Source: Euzebya sp051004735
Lineage (GTDB): Bacteria; Actinomycetota; Nitriliruptoria; Euzebyales; Euzebyaceae
Assembly: GCA_051004735.1 (NCBI GenBank)
Contig: JBPCKA010000093.1
Location: 1-64,000, forward strand
DNA length: 64,000 nucleotides
Direction of reading: 5' to 3'
Below are positions 1-8,692 of the stretch, piece by piece. The position numbers were made by a program, and so were the translations under genes. How positions within the stretch are numbered: position 1 is the stretch's first letter; each line of letters begins with the position of its first letter. The notes beneath the pieces were generated by a model that was given only the letters and a program-made list of their open reading frames with translations, did not search any database and had not been told where the DNA came from.

Positions 1-339
1 AACCGGGCCGACCCGGCATCCTCGGGAGAACACCGACACCAACCCGGTCACCACAGAACAGGCCGACATGACCCTCACCACCGCCAACCGCCCGTCCAGC
101 GACCCCCGTTCGACACCAGCCACCTAGGCCATCTGACCCCGCGGGAGCTCGAGGTGCTCGAACGGGTGGCGCGAGGGATGTCGAACGCCGAGGTGGCGGA
201 CACGCTCCACCTCAGCGAGGCGACGGTGAAGACACACATGACCCGCCTCCTCGCCAAGCTGGGGCTGCGGGACCGGGTGCAGGCGGTCATCGCGGCCTAC
301 GAATGCGGCCTCATCCAGCCGGGGCAGCCGACCGGCTGA
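1..339 (+). CDS. LuxR-type response regulator, C-terminal fragment
   Basis: The last ~70 residues form a LuxR/NarL helix-turn-helix: LTPRELEVL, then GMSNAEVA, then EATVKTHMTRLLAKLGLRDR. The frame stays open to the left edge, but the ~40 residues upstream of the HTH (rich in H, P, R, Q) do not look like the usual receiver-HTH linker. A frameshift or deletion in the linker, or a start just before the HTH, is therefore possible. An intact relative would be a two-component response regulator with an N-terminal receiver. The HTH assignment is firm; whether the gene is intact cannot be judged from this window. Confidence 0.6.
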   Translation, partial: NRADPASSGEHRHQPGHHRTGRHDPHHRQPPVQRPPFDTSHLGHLTPRELEVLERVARGMSNAEVADTLHLSEATVKTHMTRLLAKLGLRDRVQAVIAAYECGLIQPGQPTG

Positions 340-454
340 CATCTGTGTCAGTTCAGGCACGGGCAGCTCTAGTGGCGGTGCCCTTGCATCTCGTGAGGGA
401 CCAAGGAACCTTGCTATTGGGCCTGCCCCCGGCGGATGTGCGACCCTGCCAGTC

Positions 455-1882
455 GTGACCTCCTCATCCATTCCAAACGTGCTGGCTGTGCGCTATGCCT
501 CGGCTGCGATGTGTGACATCTGGTCACCGGTTGGCAAGATCCGCCAGGAACGACGTCTCTGGGTGGCGGTCCTGCAGGCGCAAGCCGACCAAGGGGTCGA
601 CATTCCTGCCGAGGTGATCGCCGACTATCAGCGGGTGATCGACCAGGTCGACCTGGCGTCCATTGCGGCGCGGGAGCGGGTGACCCGGCATGACGTCAAG
701 GCTCGGATCGAGGAGTTCTCCGAGCTTGCCGGTCATCAGCACATCCACAAGGGCATGACCTCGCGGGACCTGACGGAGAACGTCGAGCAGTTGCAGGTCC
801 GCCTGTCGCTTGAGTTGGTGCGTGCCCGCAGCATCGCGGCGTTGAGCCGTATGGCCGACATCGCGGTCCAGCACCGGGACCTGGTCATGGCCGGACGGAC
901 CCACAACGTGCCTGCGCAGGCGATCACGTTCGGCAAGCGCGTCGCCAACTTCGGCGAGGAGTTGGAACAGGCGACACAGCGGTTGGATCAGCTGATCACC
1001 CGCTACCCGTTGCGGGGCATCAAGGGCCCGGTGGGGACCCAGCTTGACCAGATCGACCTGCTGGGAGACGCCGCGACGGTCGCCAACCTTGAACGCACGG
1101 TCGCCGCCCACCTGGGCTTCGACCAGGTCTTGGACAACGTCGGCCAGGTCTATCCGCGGTCACTGGACTTCGACGTGGTGTCGGCCCTGGTCCAGACCGC
1201 CTCGGGGCCAGCCAACCTGGCCACGACCATTCGGCTGATGGCGGGACAGGAACTGGCAACGGAGGGATTCAGCGAGGGACAAGTCGGCTCCTCGGCGATG
1301 CCCCACAAGATGAACTCCAGGTCCTGCGAACGGATCAACGGGCTGGCCACGATCCTGTCGGGATATCTCACCATGGCGTCGGGTCTGGTGGGCCATCAAT
1401 GGAACGAGGGGGACGTGTCCTGCTCCGTGGTTCGCCGGGTGATGCTGCCCGACGCCTTCTTGGCCATCGATGGACTGTTTGAGACCCTGCTGACCGTTCT
1501 TGACGAACTGGGCGTCTACCCGGCTGTCATTGACCGCGAGTTGCAGCGCTACCTGCCGTTCCTGGCCACGACCCGCATCCTGGTCGCGGCTGTCCAGCAG
1601 GGCCTGGGCAGGGAGCAGGCCCACGCGATCATCAAAGAACACGCTGTCGGGGTGGCGCTGGCGATGCGGCAGGACGGGCAGGCTGACAACGACCTGTTGG
1701 CACGGCTAGCGGCCGATGACCGCCTGCCGTTGGCGGCCGACCAGTTGGCAGCGCTGATGGCACAGCCCACCGCGTTCATCGGCGCTGCCTCTGACCAGGT
1801 CGACGCCTTCGCGGCCTCGGTGGCCACCTGGGTTGAGCGTTTCCCCCAGGCAGCCCACTACCGTCCCGGCACCATCCTGTAG
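455..1882 (+). CDS. purB: Adenylosuccinate lyase
   Basis: Fumarase/aspartase-superfamily lyase acting twice in purine synthesis: SAICAR to AICAR plus fumarate, and adenylosuccinate to AMP plus fumarate. The 475-residue product has family hallmarks: KGMTSRDLTENVEQ, AGRTHNVPAQ, and the signature loop GSSAMPHKMNSRSCERI, whose serine is catalytic in the family. The length is usual for the larger actinobacterial form. The GTG start at 455 places IPNVLAVRYAS near the N-terminus as in homologues. It stands alone; the next gene is convergent. purA, the enzyme that makes its second substrate, lies 13 kb away at 15366-16643. Confidence 0.97.
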   Translation: MTSSSIPNVLAVRYASAAMCDIWSPVGKIRQERRLWVAVLQAQADQGVDIPAEVIADYQRVIDQVDLASIAARERVTRHDVKARIEEFSELAGHQHIHKGMTSRDLTENVEQLQVRLSLELVRARSIAALSRMADIAVQHRDLVMAGRTHNVPAQAITFGKRVANFGEELEQATQRLDQLITRYPLRGIKGPVGTQLDQIDLLGDAATVANLERTVAAHLGFDQVLDNVGQVYPRSLDFDVVSALVQTASGPANLATTIRLMAGQELATEGFSEGQVGSSAMPHKMNSRSCERINGLATILSGYLTMASGLVGHQWNEGDVSCSVVRRVMLPDAFLAIDGLFETLLTVLDELGVYPAVIDRELQRYLPFLATTRILVAAVQQGLGREQAHAIIKEHAVGVALAMRQDGQADNDLLARLAADDRLPLAADQLAALMAQPTAFIGAASDQVDAFAASVATWVERFPQAAHYRPGTIL

Positions 1883-1917
1883 ACCGGGAGCCAGCCGGGC
1901 GGCTAGGTCCCGGTTTT
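1883..1917 (+). terminator. Rho-independent terminator after purB
   Basis: Arms ACCGGGA (1883-1889) and TCCCGGT (1908-1914), with a further inner GCC/GGC pairing, are followed by a short T-run (TTTT). It begins right after the purB stop and overlaps the end of the convergent lipoprotein gene, so it may act in both directions. Confidence 0.6.
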
Positions 1918-3360
1918 CAGCCATGCCGGGTTGCGACCGCCGGCGATCTCGATCACAGGCCCGCCCAACTCACCCACCTGCAGCGTGCTGAGCGCACCAT
2001 CAACGACCGTCGCCGCGGCCAGCGGATCGGTGGGGTGCATCACCGCAGATATCACCGCACCCGGCGCGGGAGGTAGAACGATCCCGTCGGCGCTGACAGC
2101 CAGGACCCCCTCTCCCGAGGCCACCACCACCCGGAACCCATCTGTGGACATCGAGGTGACGGGCCCGGTCGGGACGTCCACCAGCAGTCGAGTGGCGGTC
2201 CCGTCCCCACCGTTGATGACGATCAGGCCCGGGGCGTCGGGATCGTCGCTGGCTGCCCAGCCCCAACTGGCCAGTGGCTCTGCGGCCAGGGTGAAGCCTT
2301 GGGAGTCAGCGATCACGTCGACGGTGGAGGTATTGGTGTTGATCACAGCCAGGCCGGCTGCCACGGGCAGCACCACCGTGCCGCCCAGTCCCAGTACCAC
2401 CGGGGTGCCAGCGGGGCTCGGGATGTCCGGAAGATCGGTGCGGGATCCATCGGCTGACACCACGGTGGAGGTGCCGCCGATCACCAGCACCCGGCCGTCG
2501 GGCAGGGGCACGGGCAGACCCAGCGCCGCCAGCTCCGCCAGGTCCCGCCGGTCTCCGCCGTCGGCCCGTTCCACGGTCAGAACGGCAGTCCCGTCGCGGG
2601 CGAAGACGGTGGCCACGGTCCCGTCAACACCCAAGGTGAGGCGGCTGTCGGGGTCGGGGCGTCGGCTCTCCAGCGAGATGGTGTCAAGCAGGAAGGTGCC
2701 ATCGCCTCTCAACAGGACGTACTGGCCGTCCGCCGAGACCGTGTCGACCTGCACCTCCCCGCCCACCAGGCCCCGCAGGTCGGTGGGATCCCCGCCATCC
2801 AACCGCAGCAACCACGGCGTCTCCGAATCCGTCCAGTAGGCGATCGGTCCTTGAAGTCGCGGCGGTGTGGTGGGTGCATCCTCGGCGAAACTCACCAGAC
2901 TGAGCGTGCCCGCCACGCCGTCGAGTTTGGCCCACTGGCCATCTAGCGTGCGGATCAGCGCCCAACGACCGCCCGGTTCGGCAAACAGTCCGATCGCACC
3001 GGGCAGCCTGAACCGGTCCAACTCCAGTCCGCGTTCGGTGCGCAGGACCACGTCGGTGGCGTCACGATCGGTGCTCGCACCTTCCAGGTCGACCAGAACG
3101 AAGCGCCCTGCGCGGGGCCGGGGAGTCGGCGGGACCACAGGATCGTCCGAGGCACCTGGCTGTGGTGCCGCCGATTCGCCTGCGACCGGAATCTCGGGGG
3201 CGCCGGCGCTTGCCCCCGGGTCCTCGCTGTCCACCAACGGGTCCAGGGGTAACTCATCATCCGGTGTGCACCCGGTGGCCACGATGCACAGGACCATCAG
3301 GATCACCAGACTGACCAGCCAGTGTCTGCCCGACGCGCCACTGTGCTGCCGGTGAATCAC
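1903..3360 (-). CDS. Secreted lipoprotein, probable beta-propeller
   Basis: The 485-residue product begins with a lipoprotein signal peptide: a hydrophobic stretch then the lipobox VATGC with Cys31. A Pro/Ala/Asp-rich linker follows (about 35-80). The rest consists of repeated short beta-type segments such as GQYVLLRGDGTFLL and GWAASDDPDAPGLIVI, spaced as in WD40/PD40-like propellers. Predicted role: outer-face membrane lipoprotein of unknown ligand. Start GTG 3360. It is convergent with purB and 27 nt downstream of purD on the same strand. No enzymatic motif was recognised. Confidence 0.75.
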   Translation of the reverse strand: MIHRQHSGASGRHWLVSLVILMVLCIVATGCTPDDELPLDPLVDSEDPGASAGAPEIPVAGESAAPQPGASDDPVVPPTPRPRAGRFVLVDLEGASTDRDATDVVLRTERGLELDRFRLPGAIGLFAEPGGRWALIRTLDGQWAKLDGVAGTLSLVSFAEDAPTTPPRLQGPIAYWTDSETPWLLRLDGGDPTDLRGLVGGEVQVDTVSADGQYVLLRGDGTFLLDTISLESRRPDPDSRLTLGVDGTVATVFARDGTAVLTVERADGGDRRDLAELAALGLPVPLPDGRVLVIGGTSTVVSADGSRTDLPDIPSPAGTPVVLGLGGTVVLPVAAGLAVINTNTSTVDVIADSQGFTLAAEPLASWGWAASDDPDAPGLIVINGGDGTATRLLVDVPTGPVTSMSTDGFRVVVASGEGVLAVSADGIVLPPAPGAVISAVMHPTDPLAAATVVDGALSTLQVGELGGPVIEIAGGRNPAWLKTGT

Positions 3361-3387
3361 TCGACCGCTCCGCTCACGCCTAGGACG

Positions 3388-4677
3388 CTACTGCGGTCCC
3401 GGTGCGCTGGCCGTGGGTTGGGCGGCAATGTCGTAGCGGTGATGGGCTCCAGCGAAGTCGATGGCCCCGACCGCGGCGTAGGCCCGCGCTCGTGCCAGGT
3501 CCAGGTCGGGACCGGTCGCGGTGATGGCAAGGACCCGCCCGCCAGCAGTGACGACGGCTCCGTCCTGTAGCGCGGTTCCGGCATGAAAGACCACGGTGTC
3601 CTCATCCGCGGCAGCCACTTCCAGTCCGGTGATCTCCTTGCCGGTGTCATAGGTGCCCGGGTAGCCGCCGCTGGCCATGACGACCGTCACACACGCCTGG
3701 TCGCTGAACGTGATCGGTCCCACGCGGTCCAGACCACCGGTGGCACAGGCCAGCAACACCTCGCCCAGATCCGAGGTCATCCGGGGCAGGACCACCTGGG
3801 TCTCGGGGTCACCGAACCGCGCGTTGAACTCGATCACCCGCGGGCCCGATTGGGTCAGCGCCAGTCCGGCATACAGGACCCCGGCGAACGGGGTGCCCCG
3901 GGCCGCCATGTGATCGATGACGGGTTGAAGGACGGTCTGGTGCAGGTGGTCCACCATCTCGGCATCAACGGCTGGTACCGGCGAATAGGCGCCCATACCG
4001 CCGGTGTTCAGGCCGTGGTCGCCATCCATGGCCCGCTTGAAGTCCTGCGCAGGCTGAAGCGGAACGACCGTGGTCCCGTCCGACAGTCCAAACAGCGAAC
4101 ATTCCGGTCCCTCGAGGAACTCCTCGATCACCACGGCCGCGCCGGCGTCGCCGAAGATCTTGGCGACCAGGGCGTCATCGATGGCCTGCTCGGCCTCGAT
4201 CCGGTCGGCACAGATCCGCACTCCCTTCCCCGCGGCCAGACCGTCAGCCTTGATGACGTAGGGCGGGGTGTAGCGGTCCAGTTCCGCCTTGGCACGCTCG
4301 GGGTCCGAGCCGCTCCAGTACCCGGCAGTGGGCACTCCCGCCTGGGCCATGACCTGCTTGGCAAAGGCCTTTGATCCCTCCAGTTGCGCAGCCTGGGCCG
4401 TTGGCCCAAAGGCCGCGATCCCGGCGGCCTGCAGCGCGTCGACCACGCCGGCCACCAGGGGTGCTTCAGGACCGATCACGACCAGATCGGCCGACACCTC
4501 CCTGGCCAGGTCCACCACGGCGGAGGGGTCCTCGACATCAACGCTCGCCAGTCGGGCGATCCCGGCGATGCCGGGGTTGCCGGGGGCACAGACCACGTCG
4601 TTGACGGAATCCGACCGTGACAACGCCCAGCACAGGGCGTGTTCACGCCCACCGCCGCCGATCACCAGGACACGCAT
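3388..4677 (-). CDS. purD: Phosphoribosylamine-glycine ligase (GARS)
   Basis: ATP-grasp ligase joining phosphoribosylamine and glycine to form GAR, step 2 of purine synthesis. N-terminal VLVIGGGGREHALCWAL is the classic PurD start; IGPEAPLVAGVVD, the ATP-grasp segment with VIKADGLAAGKGV, the metal-binding EFNARFGDPETQ, and a C-terminal B domain follow. At 429 residues it matches the usual length. Start ATG 4677. It is not clustered with other pur genes; the downstream same-strand gene is the unrelated lipoprotein. Confidence 0.97.
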   Translation of the reverse strand: MRVLVIGGGGREHALCWALSRSDSVNDVVCAPGNPGIAGIARLASVDVEDPSAVVDLAREVSADLVVIGPEAPLVAGVVDALQAAGIAAFGPTAQAAQLEGSKAFAKQVMAQAGVPTAGYWSGSDPERAKAELDRYTPPYVIKADGLAAGKGVRICADRIEAEQAIDDALVAKIFGDAGAAVVIEEFLEGPECSLFGLSDGTTVVPLQPAQDFKRAMDGDHGLNTGGMGAYSPVPAVDAEMVDHLHQTVLQPVIDHMAARGTPFAGVLYAGLALTQSGPRVIEFNARFGDPETQVVLPRMTSDLGEVLLACATGGLDRVGPITFSDQACVTVVMASGGYPGTYDTGKEITGLEVAAADEDTVVFHAGTALQDGAVVTAGGRVLAITATGPDLDLARARAYAAVGAIDFAGAHHRYDIAAQPTASAPGPQ

Positions 4678-4746
4678 GGGCCGATCTTCGCAGAGGCCGA
4701 CGGGAGTGTCACACCGGCCGCCATCGACAGTTGAGGAAGGTTTGGC

Positions 4747-5997
4747 TCACGTCGCCGGTCCTGCCTGCAAGACACCTCTGACCCGGCTGATCGCATCAAC
4801 CACGACGTCGGGAGCGAAGTTGGCGAAACACAGCCGAAAGAACCCAGGTTCAGCGATGTGGCAGGCCGATCCCGGGGTCAGGTTCACCCCCGTGGTCTCA
4901 AGGATCCGGCTCCACAGGTCGTGCTCGGCCTGCCATGTCGGGACCGCCAGGAATCCCCGCAGGTCGCACAGCACGAAGAACCCCGCCTGTGGTGTCAGGT
5001 GTGCAATGCCGGCCCTGGTCAGGGCCGCGGTCACCTCAACGGCAGTACTGGCCAGGCCCTCACGCATGCGGTCCAGGTAGTCCTGCACCCACTCCTGGTC
5101 GGCCAGCATCGCCGCCAGGACGTGCTGGGTGTGCCCACTGACCCCCGACCACACGCCCTGCAACGCAATGGCGTCGCGCAGGGCCTGGTTCTGGCTGATC
5201 AGCACCCCGCAGCGCAGACCGCTCATCCCGAAGTCCTTGCTGAACGCCCACACCACGTGCAGGTGGGAGCCCAAATCTTCACGCAACCTGCCGACGCTGA
5301 CGAAGGGGTCAGGACCGAAGGTGGACAGGGCATAGATCTCATCGGCGATGACGTGCAGCCCCTTGTCCTCCGCCCACTCAAGCACTGCCTGAACATCCGC
5401 GGTAGCCATGACCTGACCCCTCGGGTTATCCGGGTTGGTCAACAGCAGCGCCTTGATGGGGGCGTCGGCCTGCGCCCGGGCCTCCTCCAACAGGTCGGGC
5501 GTCAGTCGGAACCCGTCACCGGCGGGTGTGGGTACCTCCACGATCCGCAGCCCCGGACGCACCTGCAGGTCCGGCCAGAACCCGGAATAGGAGGGTGTGG
5601 GCACCAGGATCCCGTCACCGGGATCGCCCAGTGCATGCCCGACCGCGTCCAGCACCCCGCCTGCCCCTGCCAGCACCTGTACATGAGAGGGGTCGACGGG
5701 ACGCCCGAAAATGTGGCCTTCGAACAGGATCGCGATCGCCGCCCGCAGGGACTCCTTCCCCGCGAAATCGTCATAGGAGGCGACGTGGGCGGGAACTGCG
5801 GGAATGGTCTCCAACTTGGGGCGTAACAGCTCGAAGACCTGGTGGTTCTCGGCGATGCACAGTCCGACGTAGCCCTCGTCATGACACCGCGCGAAGTGGG
5901 CCTGGAGGTAGGTAGCAAGCCCGCCGGTGGCCATCCGCTGGCCGCGTTGGGACAGCGACGCGAGGGGGCCCTCGGCTGCGGGTGTCGAGTTCACCAC
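4747..5997 (-). CDS. PLP aminotransferase, class I/II (ACC-synthase-like)
   Basis: Fold-type I PLP enzyme of 416 residues. Visible hallmarks are LLTNPDNPRGQ (PLP-ring asparagine), VIADEIYALS (cofactor aspartate and tyrosine), the AFSKDFGMSGLRCG segment with the Schiff-base lysine, and RLCFANF with the carboxylate-binding arginine. YDDFAGKESLRAAIA and SYSGFWPDLQ resemble the ACC-synthase-like branch of aminotransferases, but true ACC synthase activity in a bacterium cannot be inferred. Start GTG 5997. Substrate unknown; it stands alone, 69 bp upstream of purD. Confidence 0.88.
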   Translation of the reverse strand: MVNSTPAAEGPLASLSQRGQRMATGGLATYLQAHFARCHDEGYVGLCIAENHQVFELLRPKLETIPAVPAHVASYDDFAGKESLRAAIAILFEGHIFGRPVDPSHVQVLAGAGGVLDAVGHALGDPGDGILVPTPSYSGFWPDLQVRPGLRIVEVPTPAGDGFRLTPDLLEEARAQADAPIKALLLTNPDNPRGQVMATADVQAVLEWAEDKGLHVIADEIYALSTFGPDPFVSVGRLREDLGSHLHVVWAFSKDFGMSGLRCGVLISQNQALRDAIALQGVWSGVSGHTQHVLAAMLADQEWVQDYLDRMREGLASTAVEVTAALTRAGIAHLTPQAGFFVLCDLRGFLAVPTWQAEHDLWSRILETTGVNLTPGSACHIAEPGFFRLCFANFAPDVVVDAISRVRGVLQAGPAT

Positions 5998-6018
5998 GTC
6001 AACCCCGGCACGCCGCGA

Positions 6019-6198
6019 TCAGCCCTGGGCGGCGCCGGCGGAAAAGTCGCCCTTGACCGTGTTGGTCTTGATCACTCGTACATCCGTGCTGCGGGCCAGC
6101 AGTTCGACTTCGGCAAACACCTCGTCGTCACCGCGGTCCTCATCAAAGACCCCGCCGGCACCCGCCACCGACAGCTTCGCGTCTTTCACCTTGGCCAT
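6019..6198 (-). CDS. Small hypothetical protein, 59 aa
   Basis: A compact acidic 59-residue frame (MAKVKDAKLSV... to ...FSAGAAQG) ends at TGA 6019. Support for it being real: an ATG start at 6198 preceded at exactly 6 nt by TAGGAT (6205-6210), the same -10/start geometry as several other genes here, and codon use with G/C at nearly every third position. No family recognised. It is divergent from the small gene at 6255. Confidence 0.5.
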   Translation of the reverse strand: MAKVKDAKLSVAGAGGVFDEDRGDDEVFAEVELLARSTDVRVIKTNTVKGDFSAGAAQG

Positions 6199-6204
6199 GG
6201 CGTG

Positions 6205-6210
6205 ATCCTA
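6205..6210 (-). promoter_or_regulatory. -10 box for a leaderless small gene
   Basis: TAGGAT read on the minus strand, 6 nt before ATG 6198, which would put the transcription start at the start codon. No clear -35 hexamer is seen. Confidence 0.35.
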
Positions 6211-6254
6211 CGCCGGGATTGACCGCGCCGTTGCCCGGGCAGGACGTCATCACC

Positions 6255-6500
6255 ATGGCCTCCTACTCGGTGAACCCAGAAGGCGTCGCGAAGGCACGTG
6301 CGCTGATCGACGCGCGGCAGTATGTGCTGGACAGCCGCTGGGGAGATGTGCAGCCGACGGCAGACGAGGAGAACTCATTCCTTGACTCCCACACCTGGGA
6401 GGACTACCAGGCCAGTCACCTGGGTCTGACCGATGGCGCGACCGATGGGGGCCGCAGCCAGACAGTGTCCCCGTCCGACAAAGATCTCGCCAAACGGTGA
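6255..6500 (+). CDS. Conserved hypothetical protein, 81 aa
   Basis: Starts MASYSVNPEGVAKARALIDARQ and continues with a hydrophilic, Trp-containing segment (SHTWEDYQASHLG). The ATG at 6255 is preferred over a TTG at 6219 because the conserved-looking part begins there. No membrane segment or catalytic motif. It lies 24 bp upstream of the two-component operon in the same direction and could share its transcript. Function unknown. Confidence 0.55.
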   Translation: MASYSVNPEGVAKARALIDARQYVLDSRWGDVQPTADEENSFLDSHTWEDYQASHLGLTDGATDGGRSQTVSPSDKDLAKR

Positions 6501-6524
6501 CCGTGGGGTGTATGCCTGTGCCAC

Positions 6525-7202
6525 ATGGATGCCCACATCCTGCTGGTCGAAGACGACCCGTCGATCCGTGAGACCACGACGTTGGGTCTGCGTGAGGCCG
6601 GGTTCATCGTGGGTACGGCCGCGGACGGCCCTCAGGGACTGCTGCGGTTCGAGGAGTTGCGGCCCGATTTGGTGCTGCTGGATGTCATGCTGCCTGGCCG
6701 CGACGGGTTGGAGGTCTGCCGCATCATCCGCCGGACCTCAAGTGTCCCGGTGATCATGTTGACCGCACGAGGCGACACGCTGGACATCGTGGTGGGTCTT
6801 GAATCCGGCGCCGATGACTATGTGACCAAACCCTTTGAGATGCCGATCCTGGTTGCCCGCATCCGGGCAGCCCTGCGCCGCACCCGGGAGGACGAACCCG
6901 CCGAGCAGGTCCGACTGGGCGACATCTCCATCGACGTCTCGGGCTTCGCCGCCTCACGGGGTGACGTCGAGCTGTCACTCAGCCCGACCGAGTTCAGACT
7001 GCTGTTGGAGTTGGCCCGTGCACCGGGCCGGGTGTTCACCCGGGAGGTGCTGTTGGAGCGTGTCTGGGGCTACAGCTACCTGGGGGACTCCCGCCTGGTC
7101 GACGTGGCGGTGCAGCGGCTTCGGGCCAAGATCGAGGATGACCCGCAACGGCCACGGCTGATTCTCACCGTTCGAGGTGCCGGGTACCGAGCAGCCCGTT
7201 GA
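6525..7202 (+). CDS. OmpR/PhoB-family response regulator (MtrA-like)
   Basis: A 225-residue regulator with an N-terminal receiver (acidic D10/D11, phospho-acceptor D53 in VLLDVMLPGRDG, T80, K102 in DYVTKPFE) and a C-terminal winged helix (about 125-222) ending with the VWGYSYLGDSR, VQRLRAKIE and RGAGYR signatures of OmpR proteins. It overlaps the kinase gene (TTGA at 7199-7202), so the two are translationally coupled. Order regulator-kinase-GerMN lipoprotein matches mycobacterial mtrA-mtrB-lpqB, suggesting envelope homeostasis or cell-cycle control; orthology is inferred from synteny only. Confidence 0.93.
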   Translation: MDAHILLVEDDPSIRETTTLGLREAGFIVGTAADGPQGLLRFEELRPDLVLLDVMLPGRDGLEVCRIIRRTSSVPVIMLTARGDTLDIVVGLESGADDYVTKPFEMPILVARIRAALRRTREDEPAEQVRLGDISIDVSGFAASRGDVELSLSPTEFRLLLELARAPGRVFTREVLLERVWGYSYLGDSRLVDVAVQRLRAKIEDDPQRPRLILTVRGAGYRAAR

Positions 7203-8692
7203 GCCGGCGAACGGGGTTTCGGACACGGTTGACCCTGGCCCTGGTCGGGCTGGTGGCCGCCACGTCGCTGCTGCTGTCGGTCATCGCGTTTGTCCTGGTG
7301 CGACGGTCCCTGGAAGGACAACTGGTCGCCGACGCGACCGCACAGGTGCGCTTCAACATCGGCGTCCTGACTTCGTCGCAGCAACTGCCGTTGGGCTCGG
7401 ACCGGGACGAATTCGAGGCCAGCGGCCTGATCGAACGCTTTGCCCTGCGTGGCACCGACGGGCTGTACGCCGACTTCGCTGGCGCTGATCCGTACGCCTC
7501 GGAAACCGGGCTGTTGGACACTCCCCAGGTCGTGGGCTCGGATTTCCTGCGGATCCTGGACTCGGGGGACATCGCCTTTGAGTTCGTGCAGGTGGCCGGC
7601 CGTCGGCTGCTTGCCGTGGGTGGCCTGCGGGCTGAAGACGGGCTGCGTCTGGTGTTCTTCTTCGACGCCGCCGTCCTTGACGGTGCCACCATCAGGCTTG
7701 CCCGGCTGCTGGCGGCAGGGTCGGTGATCGTGCTGATCGCAGGTGCGCTGACGGCCCGACGCACGGCCAGACGGGTCCTGCGCCCCATCGGACAGGCTGG
7801 CCTGGCCGCCCAGCGCATCGCGGCGGGAGATCTGGCCGCTCGCCTGCCCGTGGATTCTTCCGATGAGTTCGGCCGCTGGGCGGAAGCGTTCAACGTCATG
7901 GCAGCAGCCCTTGAGCAGGAGGTTGCGGCGTTGGAGGAATCAAGGGATCTCCAGCGACGGTTCGTGGCCGACGTGTCCCACGAGTTGCGGACACCTCTCA
8001 CGGGTCTGGTCAACGCCGCTGGTCTGCTACAGGGCCGTCTGGACGGCCTCCTACCCACGCAACGGCGGGCCGCCGACATTCTGATCACCGACGTCGGACG
8101 TCTGCGCCGACTGGTCGAGGATCTGTTGGAGATCTCGCGTTTGGATGTCGCCGCTGGTGAGGTAGGCCGTGTGGAGACCGATATCGGTCGGTTCTTGGAC
8201 GCCCTCATCCAGCAGCGTCTGCCCTCCGCGCAGTTTCGCCAGCGGAACCTGTCCCAGCAGGTGCTGTGCGACCCACATGGTTTGGAACGCGTCATCGGCA
8301 ACCTGTTGGACAATGCCCGAACTCATGCCGAGGGTGCCGGAGTGGTGGTTGAGGGGTCGGTGGACCACCAGCTCCTCACCGTCCGGGTCGGCGATCGGGG
8401 CAGCGCCGCTGCGCAGCTGGACCAGCCCGACCTGGACGGCCTGTTCCAGCGTTTCACGACCGGCGATGCGTCACGCACCGGCCGGTCCGGCAGCGGTCTT
8501 GGCTTGGCCATCGCCCGCGGTCATGCCCGGCGTATGGGCGGTGACCTGCGGGTCTGGCCACGACCCGGCGGTGGTCTGGTCTTTGAGCTGCGGGTGCCTG
8601 TGACACAACCGTTACCCGACGGTGATGGCGCTGCGAACCCAGGCGCGGACAGTACCGGGGAAGCTGTCCCGTCTACTGAGGAGCCGCCATGA
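7199..8692 (+). CDS. Sensor histidine kinase (MtrB-like)
   Basis: Membrane sensor kinase of 497 residues: TM1 about 10-33, extracytoplasmic sensor about 35-165, TM2 about 168-186, HAMP about 190-245, HisKA with H-box VADVSHELRTPL (phospho-His H261), then HATPase with N-box GNLLDNARTHA and G-box SGSGLGLAIARGHA. The TTG start overlaps the regulator stop. It ends in an ATGA overlap with the GerMN lipoprotein gene. The last ~30 residues are Ala/Pro/Thr-rich and probably disordered. Partner of the regulator at 6525-7202. Confidence 0.92.
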   Translation: MSRRTGFRTRLTLALVGLVAATSLLLSVIAFVLVRRSLEGQLVADATAQVRFNIGVLTSSQQLPLGSDRDEFEASGLIERFALRGTDGLYADFAGADPYASETGLLDTPQVVGSDFLRILDSGDIAFEFVQVAGRRLLAVGGLRAEDGLRLVFFFDAAVLDGATIRLARLLAAGSVIVLIAGALTARRTARRVLRPIGQAGLAAQRIAAGDLAARLPVDSSDEFGRWAEAFNVMAAALEQEVAALEESRDLQRRFVADVSHELRTPLTGLVNAAGLLQGRLDGLLPTQRRAADILITDVGRLRRLVEDLLEISRLDVAAGEVGRVETDIGRFLDALIQQRLPSAQFRQRNLSQQVLCDPHGLERVIGNLLDNARTHAEGAGVVVEGSVDHQLLTVRVGDRGSAAAQLDQPDLDGLFQRFTTGDASRTGRSGSGLGLAIARGHARRMGGDLRVWPRPGGGLVFELRVPVTQPLPDGDGAANPGADSTGEAVPSTEEPP